DNA of 32,938 bases from positions 1 through 32,938 of the forward strand of contig JALUUU010000180.1 of assembly GCA_027021185.1 (NCBI GenBank). Direction: 5' to 3'. Below, piece after piece: positions 15,545-23,201 of the stretch. The notes beneath the pieces are model-generated. The model was not told the DNA's origin and ran no database searches. It was given only the letters and a program-made list of their open reading frames with translations. The DNA comes from an archaeon (GTDB lineage: Archaea; Hydrothermarchaeota; Hydrothermarchaeia; Hydrothermarchaeales; JALUUU01). A program made the translations under genes and the position numbers. Each line of letters opens with the position of its first letter. Position 1 is the first letter of the stretch.

Positions 15545-15967
15545 CTACCTCCTTTTTAGTTTCATAGTGTAATCACAGCAGCTGGGATCGCGCTCCCGAT
15601 TGATTTCTGTTATTCTCCATCCACAAATATTCGTGAGGGCCTTGAAATAGGCTAAAACGATATCACAAACCTCGGGCATTTTCTCCGCAGCTTCTGCAAG
15701 AGGACATCGATAGTTGAAGAGCCTCACCGAGTATTCACTGCCCGCCTGAGTCATGCCGTGCACCATGGAGCTCTTGCCAAGAAGACTTGGCTCTATTCTT
15801 TCATTTAAGGCAAAAACCTCTGCTATGCCCATATTAGGTCTTATTTCTCCCCCATATTTTTGCTTTATCCTCATCTCAATAGCTTTTTCTTGTTTTTTCA
15901 AGATCTCTTCATCAATATTTAGTATGTGCTCCGATAGGAGAGTGAGAATTAGGGAGGGATCTTTCAT
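15545..15967 (-). CDS. Stand-alone SufR/COG2345-type cysteine sensor domain
   Basis: A 140-residue protein. Its C-terminal half reads YRCPLAEAAEKMPEVCDIV...GWRITEINRERDPSCCDYTMKL. The spacing Cys-x12-Cys, then about 28 residues to a Cys-Cys pair, matches the C-terminal domain of SufR/COG2345 regulators. There, similarly spaced cysteines bind an iron-sulfur cluster or metal. The N-terminal HTH of those regulators is missing: the first 40 residues are helical (ILTLLSEHILNIDEEILKKQ) but do not form a winged helix. It may work as a co-sensor with a separate DNA-binding protein; the duplicated-HTH gene lies divergently next door. TATA-like ATATATATT sits about 32 bases before the ATG. Confidence 0.6.
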   Translation of the reverse strand: MKDPSLILTLLSEHILNIDEEILKKQEKAIEMRIKQKYGGEIRPNMGIAEVFALNERIEPSLLGKSSMVHGMTQAGSEYSVRLFNYRCPLAEAAEKMPEVCDIVLAYFKALTNICGWRITEINRERDPSCCDYTMKLKRR

Positions 15968-16141
15968 GTTCTCAGATAATGCCTTCGTGCCAATATATAT
16001 TTTTTCATTGGTTTTACAAATATGAGAATTTCTGCTTGTTTTAAATCTTGATTTTAAGCATTTATTTAAAATTTTGCCGTTATTGTTGTTAAAATATTTA
16101 TTAAAGAAAATTACTTATGCAAAATACGGCAATCTACCTTT
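15968..16141. promoter_or_regulatory. Divergent regulatory region with paired TTGCCGT motifs
   Basis: The 174-base gap is very AT-rich. It contains TTTTGCCGTTA at 16072-16082 and an inverted relative (TTGCCGTA on the minus strand, 16132-16125). TATA-like elements are ATATATATT near 15995-16005 for the minus gene and TTACTTAT near 16111-16118, about 27 bases before the plus-strand ATG. The first motif, with its flank tatttaaaattttgccgtta (16063-16082), recurs upstream of the Tfx gene with one A fewer. It is a candidate operator. Confidence 0.5.
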
Positions 16142-17197
16142 ATGGCGGAAGGGGAGCTATCGAGGACGGAGAGACTAGCTCTCTGGGGGCTTGTTCAGTT
16201 TCCCGAGATGACAGATAAAACCATAGCCGAAAAACTCGACCTTAAACCTTCCACTTTAAGCCAAGCAAAAAAACGACTGCTAGAAAGGGGCTACTATTCA
16301 ACCGTCAGGGTACCAATGCTTCACTTATTGGGATATGAACTCTTATATCTCGTGTCTGGGAGATTAAATCCTCTTGTCCCCTTCGAAACCCGTCTAGCAG
16401 TTGACATGGAGCTGAACGGTAGGATTGGAGAGAACGTTTATGCCGTGACCGATCACAGCCAAGCTGTTTCCATCGCATTATCGAAGAGCTTCGTAGATTT
16501 TCAGATAAACAAGGAAAATATTGAGATGGCTTACAGCCAACTAGGCCTCATGGAGGGCCGGAGTTTCAGCTACGCCTTGTTCCCCTTTAAAATCAGCAGG
16601 ATCTTCAAGTACTTCGAGTTTGGACCGCTACTCCGGCAGATCTTCGACATAGATACTGCAGACCCATCAATTCATTCTATCGCTCCCGGTTCTAGAAATG
16701 CCCGACTAACAAAGGTAGAGAAAAAAGTCTATTATGGCTTGGTTAAGCATCCTGAGCTGAGCGATGCGAAACTTTCTTCCCTCCTGAAAGTCTCCCGCAA
16801 CACTGTGGCTAAATGCAGAAAAAAGTTTGCACAGGAGGGGCTGATGAAGACGATACGCATCCCTGATTTGAAGAAGATTGGCTTCGAGATTTTCGCCTAC
16901 TCCCACGCTAAATTTAATCCAGGAACCCCATTATCTACGCGGGAGAAGGGCATAGATCTTGTTAAGAAGGAACCATCCTTTGTATTCGTCGTTTCGAGCA
17001 ACATGGAGAGCGCTCAGCTCGCGGTGGCAAGAAACTTTGAGGAGTATCAGAGAGTTCGCAGCGAATTAATAAGGTTCTACAGGAAACATGACTTTCTTAT
17101 GCACGAACCAGAGATGCTGCTTTTCTCTATTCCAACGATGAGGATACTGAAAAACCACGACTATTCCTCCCTAGTAAAGAAAGCCCTCGGGATATAA
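16142..17197 (+). CDS. Transcriptional regulator built of two tandem HTH repeats
   Basis: A 351-residue protein with two similar halves. Residues 11-84 (LALWGLVQFPEMTDKTIAEKL...VRVPMLHLLGYELLYL...LNPLVPFETR) align with 195-267 (KVYYGLVKHPELSDAKLSSLL...IRIPDLKKIGFEIFAY...FNPGTPLSTR). Each half has a helix-turn-helix followed by an alpha/beta segment that may sense a ligand or form dimers. The layout resembles MarR/Lrp-like HTH fused to a sensor, duplicated in one chain. One chain could bind a pair of half-sites, as a pseudo-dimer. I do not recognise a named family. It diverges from the SufR-type sensor gene and probably binds the region between them. Confidence 0.7.
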   Translation: MAEGELSRTERLALWGLVQFPEMTDKTIAEKLDLKPSTLSQAKKRLLERGYYSTVRVPMLHLLGYELLYLVSGRLNPLVPFETRLAVDMELNGRIGENVYAVTDHSQAVSIALSKSFVDFQINKENIEMAYSQLGLMEGRSFSYALFPFKISRIFKYFEFGPLLRQIFDIDTADPSIHSIAPGSRNARLTKVEKKVYYGLVKHPELSDAKLSSLLKVSRNTVAKCRKKFAQEGLMKTIRIPDLKKIGFEIFAYSHAKFNPGTPLSTREKGIDLVKKEPSFVFVVSSNMESAQLAVARNFEEYQRVRSELIRFYRKHDFLMHEPEMLLFSIPTMRILKNHDYSSLVKKALGI

Positions 17198-17459
17198 GCA
17201 TGTGATATGGTACAGGAACTGTTACATCATTTCTCCGCATGATATGATGTTTCCTTATTCTTGCTATTGTGAATCCAAGCCTCCTAAAGGTTATCACGAT
17301 TTTCTTCCTTGATTTAGGTTTGAATTTCAAGGAAACAGCTCTTCTCTCTTTTGCCCACGAAGATTTTAAGTCATAAAGAGCTAAGAGCACAGAAAAAGCA
17401 TCTTTAATACGGTTTTGAATTTCACATTTTAAAAATAAATCCTATTGAATGACTGGTAA
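17198..17459. other. AT-rich intergenic stretch, doubtful minus-strand frame
   Basis: No gene is supported. A minus-strand frame (about 17390-17127, GTG start) encodes a basic sequence with KKIVITFRRLGFTIARIRK. It overlaps the end of the duplicated-HTH gene and has no ribosome binding site or recognised family. The rest is AT-rich DNA with a T tract downstream of tRNA-Met. Confidence 0.45.
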
Positions 17460-17487
17460 AGGTAACGGGATAGGTGCCCCGTTACCT
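17460..17487 (-). terminator. Hairpin just after tRNA-Met
   Basis: A perfect 10-bp stem, AGGTAACGGG with CCCGTTACCT, and an 8-base loop start two bases beyond the tRNA 3' end. T tracts (TTTATTTTT) follow about 25-30 bases later on the same strand. It may mark the 3' trailer or protect the end before processing; a role as terminator is inferred. Confidence 0.4.
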
Positions 17488-17489
17488 CA

Positions 17490-17596
17490 TGCCGGGGGCG
17501 GGCTTCGAACCCGCGGCTTCCACGTTTCCCAGCCTGTTCCGCCTAGCGAAACAATCCCTATGAGCGTGGCACTCTGCCAGGCTGAGTTACCCCGGC
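17490..17596 (-). tRNA. tRNA-Met (CAT), elongator type, with 33-nt intron
   Basis: The exons give a 74-nt cloverleaf: acceptor GCCGGGG/CCCCGGC with discriminator A, D arm ACTC-AGCCTGGCA-GAGT, anticodon stem CCACG/CGTGG, loop CTCATAA, and T arm GCGGG-TTCGAAG-CCCGC. An intron of 33 bases (17526-17558) lies between positions 37 and 38, the canonical archaeal site. It contains its own hairpin TGTTTCGC-TAG-GCGGAACA, as expected for bulge-helix-bulge splicing. The GCCGGGG acceptor and CTCATA loop fit elongator Met better than tRNA-Ile(CAT). The first 10 bases overlap the rpiA 3' end. Confidence 0.9.
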
Positions 17597-18267
17597 TTTC
17601 TCAAAATCTTTACACCGTTGTCTGTCCCAACGCGGACTTCATGGGCCATTCCTGGGAATATGCCGTTCTCGACGACGCCTTTTATAAGGTTAATCTCGGC
17701 CTCCAAGGATTCAGGGTCCTCTATGATCCCGAAATCTGCGTCCAGGACATAATTTCCGTTATCTGTTATAACCGGTCCGGACTTACCGGATCCCTGTCTT
17801 ACGACCGTAGTCGCGTCCATGTCTTCCAGCTTCCTGGCGACGACCTTCCAGGAGAATGGAAGCACCTCCACTGGCACTGGAAGACTTAGTTTTTCTGAAA
17901 GCTTCCCCTCATCAACTATAACTACAAACCTTTTGGAAAGGGAGGCCACTATCTTCTCCCTGGTGTGGGCGGCGCCCCCGCCTTTGATGAGATCTAGCTT
18001 ATCGGATACTTGATCAGCGCCGTCTATGGCGAGATCCAGGGCATCGTATTCCTCCAGACTAGCTATGGTTATGCCCTTCTCTCTGGCGGTGATGGCTGTG
18101 CCCCTGGATGTGGGTACGCATACAACATCAAGGCCCTCTTCTTTAATTCTCCTGGCTAATTCGTCGATGAGGAAGTATACCGTTGAACCAGTGCCTAGGC
18201 CTAGGACATATCCATCCTTTACCAAACTGCATGCTGACTCAGCCGCTGCCCGCTTAAGGGAATCCAT
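17587..18267 (-). CDS. rpiA: Ribose-5-phosphate isomerase A
   Basis: A 226-residue protein with the full RpiA signature: GLGTGST (phosphate loop), VPTSRGTAITA, IDGADQV and KGGGAAHTREK (the catalytic Lys/Glu region), then FGIIEDP and a final GMAHEVRVGTDNGVKIL. It interconverts ribose-5-P and ribulose-5-P, feeding nucleotides and, in this genome, possibly the RuBisCO-linked pentose route. A longer frame starts at 18285. However, TTTTTTATC at 18288-18296 is a TATA box about 25 bases before ATG 18267, which also matches the E. coli N terminus better (MDSLKRAAAESA). The stop codon TAA lies inside the acceptor stem of tRNA-Met. Confidence 0.95.
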   Translation of the reverse strand: MDSLKRAAAESACSLVKDGYVLGLGTGSTVYFLIDELARRIKEEGLDVVCVPTSRGTAITAREKGITIASLEEYDALDLAIDGADQVSDKLDLIKGGGAAHTREKIVASLSKRFVVIVDEGKLSEKLSLPVPVEVLPFSWKVVARKLEDMDATTVVRQGSGKSGPVITDNGNYVLDADFGIIEDPESLEAEINLIKGVVENGIFPGMAHEVRVGTDNGVKILRKPG

Positions 18268-18305
18268 GGTATTAAGTAAAGCCATTGAGATAAAAAACTT
18301 TCCAG

Positions 18306-18923
18306 TTACAGAAATCGGCTGAGCCTCGCCTTGAAAAGCTCTGCAATAGGTGTCTGCCTGCAGAAGATCTCCGCCTTTCCCTTTTTTCTTATATCATCAA
18401 CGTCCTCCACGATCACACCCGCCGACCCTATCTCCCCCAGGGTGTGGGCATCGCTTCCAGCCGTCATAATGAGTCCGTGCCTCTCAGCATACTTTAAGGC
18501 TTTTTTATTAGTTCTTGACATCAGGCATCTGGAATTGCATACCTCAACACCGTCTAGATAGAGTGCGTCCTCATCTCTCGGAGAGAAGCTGTTGGGTCTG
18601 AAGGGATCGAAAGGATGAGAAACAACAGCTATTCCTCCCTGCGCCCTTATGTCCGCCACAACATCGCGGAACTCCCCTCCGCTAACCTCCTCCTCTAGAA
18701 AGTAACCCATCACCTCCCCCCGTGTCGTTTTTATCTCACTGCCCACTATTACGATAAAGTCCGGGGGAGCGAGTTTTCTCACCGCAATGCCGCCGCGGAT
18801 AGTTCCATGGTCCACAACCCCGATACCGTCTAGGCCCACCTTACGTGCATACTCGACTATCGCAGCAGGGGATGCCTTGCAGTCCCATGAGTAGGAAGTG
18901 TGGACATGAAGGTCAAGGCGCAT
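18306..18923 (-). CDS. PHP-domain metal-dependent phosphoesterase
   Basis: A 205-residue protein consisting of a PHP domain. Motif I is LHVHTSYSWDCKAS, motif II is VVDHGTIRG, then GSEIKT with GEVMGYF, VVSHPFDPFR, and the closing TAGSDAHTLGEIG. These His and Asp residues bind a trinuclear metal centre. Single-domain archaeal PHP proteins hydrolyse small phosphoesters such as nucleoside 3',5'-bisphosphates or tRNA-end phosphates; the substrate is not known here. It lies about 38 bases upstream of the rpiA start and on the same strand, so the two may be partly cotranscribed. Confidence 0.88.
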   Translation of the reverse strand: MRLDLHVHTSYSWDCKASPAAIVEYARKVGLDGIGVVDHGTIRGGIAVRKLAPPDFIVIVGSEIKTTRGEVMGYFLEEEVSGGEFRDVVADIRAQGGIAVVSHPFDPFRPNSFSPRDEDALYLDGVEVCNSRCLMSRTNKKALKYAERHGLIMTAGSDAHTLGEIGSAGVIVEDVDDIRKKGKAEIFCRQTPIAELFKARLSRFL

Positions 18924-18965
18924 ATCCGCTACTTTAAAGGTAATCGTTAATAATCATTATGTCAG

Positions 18966-19379
18966 ATGACACAGATCTACACGATAGGAACAAGCACCAG
19001 GAGCCTGGATGAATTTCTCAGCCTTCTGGATAAACACGGTATAAAGAAAATCATAGACGTCAGGCGCTTCCCTACGTCGAAATTCGAACACTTCAAAAAA
19101 GAGAACATGGAAAAGCTCCGAATAGGTTACATCCATATACCAGAGCTCGGCGGCTACCGTGGAGACTATAAGGAATACATGGAAACACCCGAGTTTCAGC
19201 GAGGCCTCAAGGAGCTTCTTAAACTCATTCAAAAAGAGAAATGCGCGATATTCTGCGCAGAGCTCCTGTATTTCCGATGCCACAGGAGATTCATAAGCGA
19301 CGCCCTCACCAAGAAAGGGATAAAAGTCCTTCACATAGTGGACGAAAAAAGAGTCATCCCTCATAAACTCAGAGACTAA
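18966..19379 (+). CDS. DUF488 family protein
   Basis: A 137-residue protein with the DUF488 hallmarks: YTIGTSTRSLDEFLSLL, IIDVRRFPTSKFEHF, IPELGGYRG and the cysteine/arginine motif CAELLYFRCHRRFISD. The function of this family is unsettled; some members sit near DNA-repair or stress genes. The ATG at 18966 is the only well-placed start in frame. The 42-base divergent gap to the PHP gene contains AT-rich sequence (ttaataatcattat). The gene's last 4 bases overlap the lhr stop codon, in convergent orientation. Confidence 0.85.
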   Translation: MTQIYTIGTSTRSLDEFLSLLDKHGIKKIIDVRRFPTSKFEHFKKENMEKLRIGYIHIPELGGYRGDYKEYMETPEFQRGLKELLKLIQKEKCAIFCAELLYFRCHRRFISDALTKKGIKVLHIVDEKRVIPHKLRD

Positions 19380-22159
19380 TCCCAGAACCTTCTGGTACGG
19401 GCGTAATTTCTCTCTGCCCTGAGGATGTTTCTGTACAGCTCGTCTTCTTTGCGGGTGGCCAGAAGGACCCGTTTAGCTGTTTCAGGGCCGACACCTCTCC
19501 CCGCCAGGGCAAGTATGGCTTTTTTCCCATAGGAGAGCACCAGGTTTCCCGATGCCTGCATCCTGGCCACCTCCTGAGCCTCCTCCTGAGTAAGTCTTTC
19601 CTGGCGCCTGAATTTCTTGTATAATGCCCTTAGCTCCCTGTATCTCCCCTTGAGAACGGCGAGCATGCGGGCTCCGCAGTTTCCACACGAAGGATGCTCA
19701 TCCAGGTTCTTAACCCTCACCGACGGTATCCACGATGCACAGTAGAGACACAGAAGATCCACTCTCCTGTCGCCCAGGCGCTTCTCAAGGGCTCTGAGGA
19801 TAAGCCTCTCAGCCCTCTTAGGCAGGAGGATCTCACCGTACCCTTGGAGGCCAAGCTCCGCAAGAGGAGATGCTTTCTTAGCCTCAACGTAATCGACCTC
19901 TATACGTCCATTCTTTATGTCCTCCAAGACCTTGACGGCTTTGTCGAGGCCCAGGTTATTCTTAAAGATCTCTTTTAGGGTTTCTTGGTGGACAGGAGAG
20001 CCCTCATAAGCATCAATGACCCGCCGCAAGGAAATGTCGGAGGAGGAGGCGTCCTTAGAAATCACGCCAAAACGCTTGGCAACATGGAGAAACTTCCACC
20101 TGAAAAGCGGACTCGCCTTTAACGTTATCCTCAGGAGGGGTTCAATGACGCTGGGATCGATGTTGAACAGCTCCTCCAGATCCTCCCTCCTAAAGTCTTT
20201 TGGAGATTGAAGAATTATTCTGTACGCATCAACCTTCAATGAAACCTCATGTCCCTGCTTAGACGTCAGAAGAGCAGAGAAAACCCGGCCAAGGGCCTGA
20301 TTAACCCTCATGCCGAAGCAGGCATGGATTATGACGAAGTCGTTAAGAATCTCCACGACTACTCTATTGCTCCCAGGCACAGGAAACCCTTTTTTTACAT
20401 GTTTCCTTAGCTTAGAGAGTATCTGCTTCTTAGCGTAGGAGTTCAGAGGATATTTCTTAATAGCATCGGATCCCTTCTCAGCAACCTCTGTCCTTAATTT
20501 TCCAGCCTCCTTCGCCACCTCATAGGGCACAGGTATCTCCTCGCCGATCCATGAAGGAATCGCGCCAATAACCTCCTCCACCGGCTCGACGAGGATAACA
20601 TCATCATCAACACTCACTACCCGCCAGGGTGCGCCTTTGAAAATTATCAGATTCCCGTCCACGGCGTAGTTAACAACAAATGCCTCATCCAAAGACCCTA
20701 TCCTCTCCCGGGACACGAGGTTTTTCACTACATAGCGTTTCTCATCTGGAATGGTGGAGAGGTTTTCGTAGTAGTACTTCCTAGAGTTCCTGGTAAGACT
20801 GAAGCTTTCATCATTTATCCAGAGCAGCCTTAGGGAGGACATGAGCCACAGCACAGAGTCAAGCTCTTCTTCCTCGAGATCCTGGAAGGGAGCTGTGCTT
20901 TTCAGAAGATCCAAGGCCTCCTTCTTCGGGACTTCCCTCCTGTCTAAGGCGAGGCCCACGAGCTGATGGGCAAGAACATCGTAGGGTTTATGGGGTAGCC
21001 TTATCTCCTCCAGCTCCTCCTTCAGAGCACGATCTGCTATGACCGCCGACTCCACCATGTCATCCACATCAGTCGCCACGATTATCCCCCTAGAGATCTG
21101 CCCTATCCTGTGTCCAGATCTGCCTATGCGCTGAAGCAGCCGGGTCACCTGCCTGGGGCTCTTATACTGCACCACCGCCTCCACGCTACCAACATCTATG
21201 CCCAGCTCCAGCGAGGACGTGCAGATTAATGCGTCGATCTCCATGTCTTTAAACTCTCGCTCCGCTTTGATCCTGGCCTCCTGGGAAAGGGAGCTGTGAT
21301 GAATTCCCACGTTCTCATCCAGAAGTCTGAACCTTGACGCCAGGGTCTCGGCCATCTCCCGGGTATTGACAAAGATAAGGACAGAACGATGCTTTCTCAC
21401 AACGTCGAGAATCGCCCTTATCCTTGCTGAGGCATCCAGTGTGGAGAAAATCCTCGCAGCTATCTCTCGGTCTTCTTTATCCGGCCTGGGCTTAACCACC
21501 TTCAAAACGATGTCCTTAGAGGGGGACACTTTCAATACTTCTACTCGCCTGTTCCCACCCAGGAATTTAGCTACAACGGCAGGTGACCCAATGGTGGCGC
21601 TGATGCCGATGCGCTGAAAATCCCGCCCAGTGAGGTGCAGAAGTCTCTCCAAGGCAACGCTCAGCTGAGCACCTCGCTTATCCTCGGCAAGCTCGTGAAC
21701 CTCGTCCACAATTACAAAGCGCACATTTCTAAGGTGCTCCCTCATCACCCGTCCAGGCAATATGGCCTGCAGGGTCTCTGGAGTTGTTATGAGCATATCC
21801 GGTGGAGAGAGAGCCTGCTTTCTCCTGGCATACTGGGAGGTATCGCCGTGGCGTACCTCGATTCTTATGCCGAGACGGTTAGACCACCACTCGAATCTTT
21901 CAAGGATGTCTCTGTTGAGGGCTCTCAACGGTGTAACGTATAGGATGCTTATTCCCTTAGGCCTTTTCTCTAGAAAGCGATGAAAAACAGGGAGGAGGGC
22001 TGCCTCTGTTTTCCCGATACCTGTGGGAGCTATCAACAAGGCATCGCTACCATGGATGAGCCTAGGTATGGCTAACTCCTGGATCTCTGTAGGAGCAACT
22101 ATTCCTCGTTCATCTATGGCCTGTCTTATATCCCTGCGCAACAGCGAAAAAGCGTTCAT
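19376..22159 (-). CDS. lhr: Lhr-family superfamily 2 helicase
   Basis: About 927 residues. The SF2 core has Walker A APTGIGKTEAA (44-54), YVTPLRAL, TTPETLQ, VDEVHEL, SAT and HHSSLSQEARIKAEREF, with the C-terminal RecA motif GRSGHR. The Lhr-specific WH and beta-barrel regions follow. The end carries a four-cysteine zinc ribbon, CLYC...CGNC, as in a subset of archaeal Lhr proteins. Lhr unwinds branched DNA/RNA-DNA and helps repair stalled forks. A frame upstream to 22201 is hydrophobic and atypical. ATG 22159 is preferred because TATA-like TTATTTTTGTTAA lies about 27 bases upstream and MNAFSLLRRDIRQA matches the family start. Confidence 0.92.
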   Translation of the reverse strand: MNAFSLLRRDIRQAIDERGIVAPTEIQELAIPRLIHGSDALLIAPTGIGKTEAALLPVFHRFLEKRPKGISILYVTPLRALNRDILERFEWWSNRLGIRIEVRHGDTSQYARRKQALSPPDMLITTPETLQAILPGRVMREHLRNVRFVIVDEVHELAEDKRGAQLSVALERLLHLTGRDFQRIGISATIGSPAVVAKFLGGNRRVEVLKVSPSKDIVLKVVKPRPDKEDREIAARIFSTLDASARIRAILDVVRKHRSVLIFVNTREMAETLASRFRLLDENVGIHHSSLSQEARIKAEREFKDMEIDALICTSSLELGIDVGSVEAVVQYKSPRQVTRLLQRIGRSGHRIGQISRGIIVATDVDDMVESAVIADRALKEELEEIRLPHKPYDVLAHQLVGLALDRREVPKKEALDLLKSTAPFQDLEEEELDSVLWLMSSLRLLWINDESFSLTRNSRKYYYENLSTIPDEKRYVVKNLVSRERIGSLDEAFVVNYAVDGNLIIFKGAPWRVVSVDDDVILVEPVEEVIGAIPSWIGEEIPVPYEVAKEAGKLRTEVAEKGSDAIKKYPLNSYAKKQILSKLRKHVKKGFPVPGSNRVVVEILNDFVIIHACFGMRVNQALGRVFSALLTSKQGHEVSLKVDAYRIILQSPKDFRREDLEELFNIDPSVIEPLLRITLKASPLFRWKFLHVAKRFGVISKDASSSDISLRRVIDAYEGSPVHQETLKEIFKNNLGLDKAVKVLEDIKNGRIEVDYVEAKKASPLAELGLQGYGEILLPKRAERLILRALEKRLGDRRVDLLCLYCASWIPSVRVKNLDEHPSCGNCGARMLAVLKGRYRELRALYKKFRRQERLTQEEAQEVARMQASGNLVLSYGKKAILALAGRGVGPETAKRVLLATRKEDELYRNILRAERNYARTRRFWD

Positions 22160-22287
22160 TACATCCAGAGCTAAAATTAACAAAAATAAATAGGCCCTCA
22201 CCGGCAGGATTGGAAGTGTTTTAACTAACAGATGAAGCCATCGCAGAGTTGTCGCAGCTCAACCGTGGCCTGATGGAGAAAAGCTCC

Positions 22288-22461
22288 TTACTCAGGAGTT
22301 TTCCTCACCCACCTTACCTTTCTGGGAAGTCGCTTCAGTTTAAGGGAATTCTTCTCGCACTTGCTGCTACAGAAATAGAGCACAGTGCCATCTTTCTTTA
22401 CGAACATCTTGCCCGTCCCGGGCTCGATGTTGTTTCCGCAGAAGCTGCATTGGAATTCCAT
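22288..22461 (-). CDS. rpl24e: Large ribosomal subunit protein eL24
   Basis: A 57-residue protein beginning MEFQCSFCGNNIEPGTGKMF. It has the zinc-finger cysteines C5, C8, C31 and C35 (CSFC...FCSSKC) and the basic tail RLPRKVRWVRKTPE. It is the third gene of an eL8-eS28-eL24 operon, the usual archaeal order, 13 bases after the eS28 stop. It is too short for many gene finders. A nucleoside diphosphate kinase gene that often follows is not present; the next gene on this strand is lhr. Confidence 0.95.
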   Translation of the reverse strand: MEFQCSFCGNNIEPGTGKMFVKKDGTVLYFCSSKCEKNSLKLKRLPRKVRWVRKTPE

Positions 22462-22474
22462 GGCCAAGCCTCGT

Positions 22475-22696
22475 TTATGGGACTTTAAGCTCTCTGGCCT
22501 CTCTCTCTGTCTCCAGCAGTATGAGGATGTCTCCCACCCTCGTCGGGCCTTTCACGTTTCTCCTGATTATCCTTCCCTTGTCCCTGCCTGCTAGGATGCG
22601 GCACTTCACCTGAAGAATCTCTCCGGTCATTCCTGTCCTTCCGATGACCTCAACAACCTCGGCTGGGAATCCCTGGGTTTCCTGTTCTTTTGCCAT
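22475..22696 (-). CDS. rps28e: Small ribosomal subunit protein eS28
   Basis: A 73-residue OB-fold ribosomal protein. The segments GFPAEVVEVIGRTGMTGEILQVKCRI and RIIRRNVKGPTRVGDILIL (quoted as landmarks at about 9-34 and 42-60) are diagnostic of eS28, as is the acidic/basic ending ETEREAREL. In archaea it binds near the small-subunit mRNA exit. It lies 13 bases after the eL8 stop and 13 bases before the eL24 start. Confidence 0.97.
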   Translation of the reverse strand: MAKEQETQGFPAEVVEVIGRTGMTGEILQVKCRILAGRDKGRIIRRNVKGPTRVGDILILLETEREARELKVP

Positions 22697-22709
22697 CCCT
22701 TATCTCCCT

Positions 22710-23078
22710 TTATTTCTTCAGGGAACTGACTTTTTCTGCAATATCCTCTATAAGTTCCTTTGCCTTCCCCGCGTTCACAACGCAGGCGGCTGCGGCGGTT
22801 ACCTCAAGGCCGCTGACCCTTCCGAGCTCCAGCTTGCTAGGAACATAGGTATAGGGTATGTCCCTTTCCTCGCACAGCACGGGAAGATGGGCCACTATCT
22901 CCTCAGGTTCAACGTCTTCAGCGATGACCACGAGCTTTGCCTGGCCCCTCTCAACGTACTTCGTCACCTCATTCGTGCCCTTCCTGACTTTGCCGGTGCT
23001 TCTGGCTATCTCTAGGGCCTCGTAGGTTTTCTCCGCCAGTTCTTTGGGAACATTGAACTTCACATACATTTTCGCCAT
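22710..23078 (-). CDS. rpl7ae: Large ribosomal subunit protein eL8 (L7Ae)
   Basis: A 122-residue L7Ae protein with the kink-turn-binding motif RKGTNEVTKYVERG, then LVVIAEDVEPEEIV and the C-terminal VSGLEVTAAAACVVNAG. Besides the ribosome, archaeal L7Ae is a core subunit of box C/D and H/ACA RNPs and of RNase P. It is the first gene of the eL8-eS28-eL24 operon. GGAGG lies 7 bases before the ATG; TATA-like ACTTATGTG lies at about 23110-23118. Confidence 0.97.
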   Translation of the reverse strand: MAKMYVKFNVPKELAEKTYEALEIARSTGKVRKGTNEVTKYVERGQAKLVVIAEDVEPEEIVAHLPVLCEERDIPYTYVPSKLELGRVSGLEVTAAAACVVNAGKAKELIEDIAEKVSSLKK

Positions 23079-23201
23079 AAAATACCTCCTGTTTTCATCG
23101 GTATTTCACATAAGTAGGTTCACCATGCCTTCAGCGGCGCTGACTGCACCATCATAAATACTCCTACCCCCATTTAAAGTTTTTCCTTCCTTTCCACGTT
23201 T
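23079..23201 (-). promoter_or_regulatory. Promoter region of the ribosomal operon
   Basis: The 123-base gap between nadE and rpl7ae holds a strong SD (GGAGG) and TATA-like ACTTATGTG. It also has a possible kink-turn-compatible segment near CCGATGAAAAC, which could allow autoregulation by L7Ae. That last point is only a suggestion. Confidence 0.35.

Noticed and set aside
17127..17390. Minus-strand frame of 87 codons downstream of the duplicated-HTH gene
   Set aside because: GTG start without ribosome binding site, overlap with the 3' end of a real gene, no recognisable family. Kept only as a remark on the gap.
19376..22201. Longer Lhr start at 22201
   Set aside because: The extra 14 residues are hydrophobic and lie over the TATA-like promoter; ATG 22159 fits the family and promoter spacing.
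23079..23201. Box C/D small RNA in the gap before rpl7ae
   Set aside because: A C-box-like GATGA is present, but no matching D box at suitable spacing was found.
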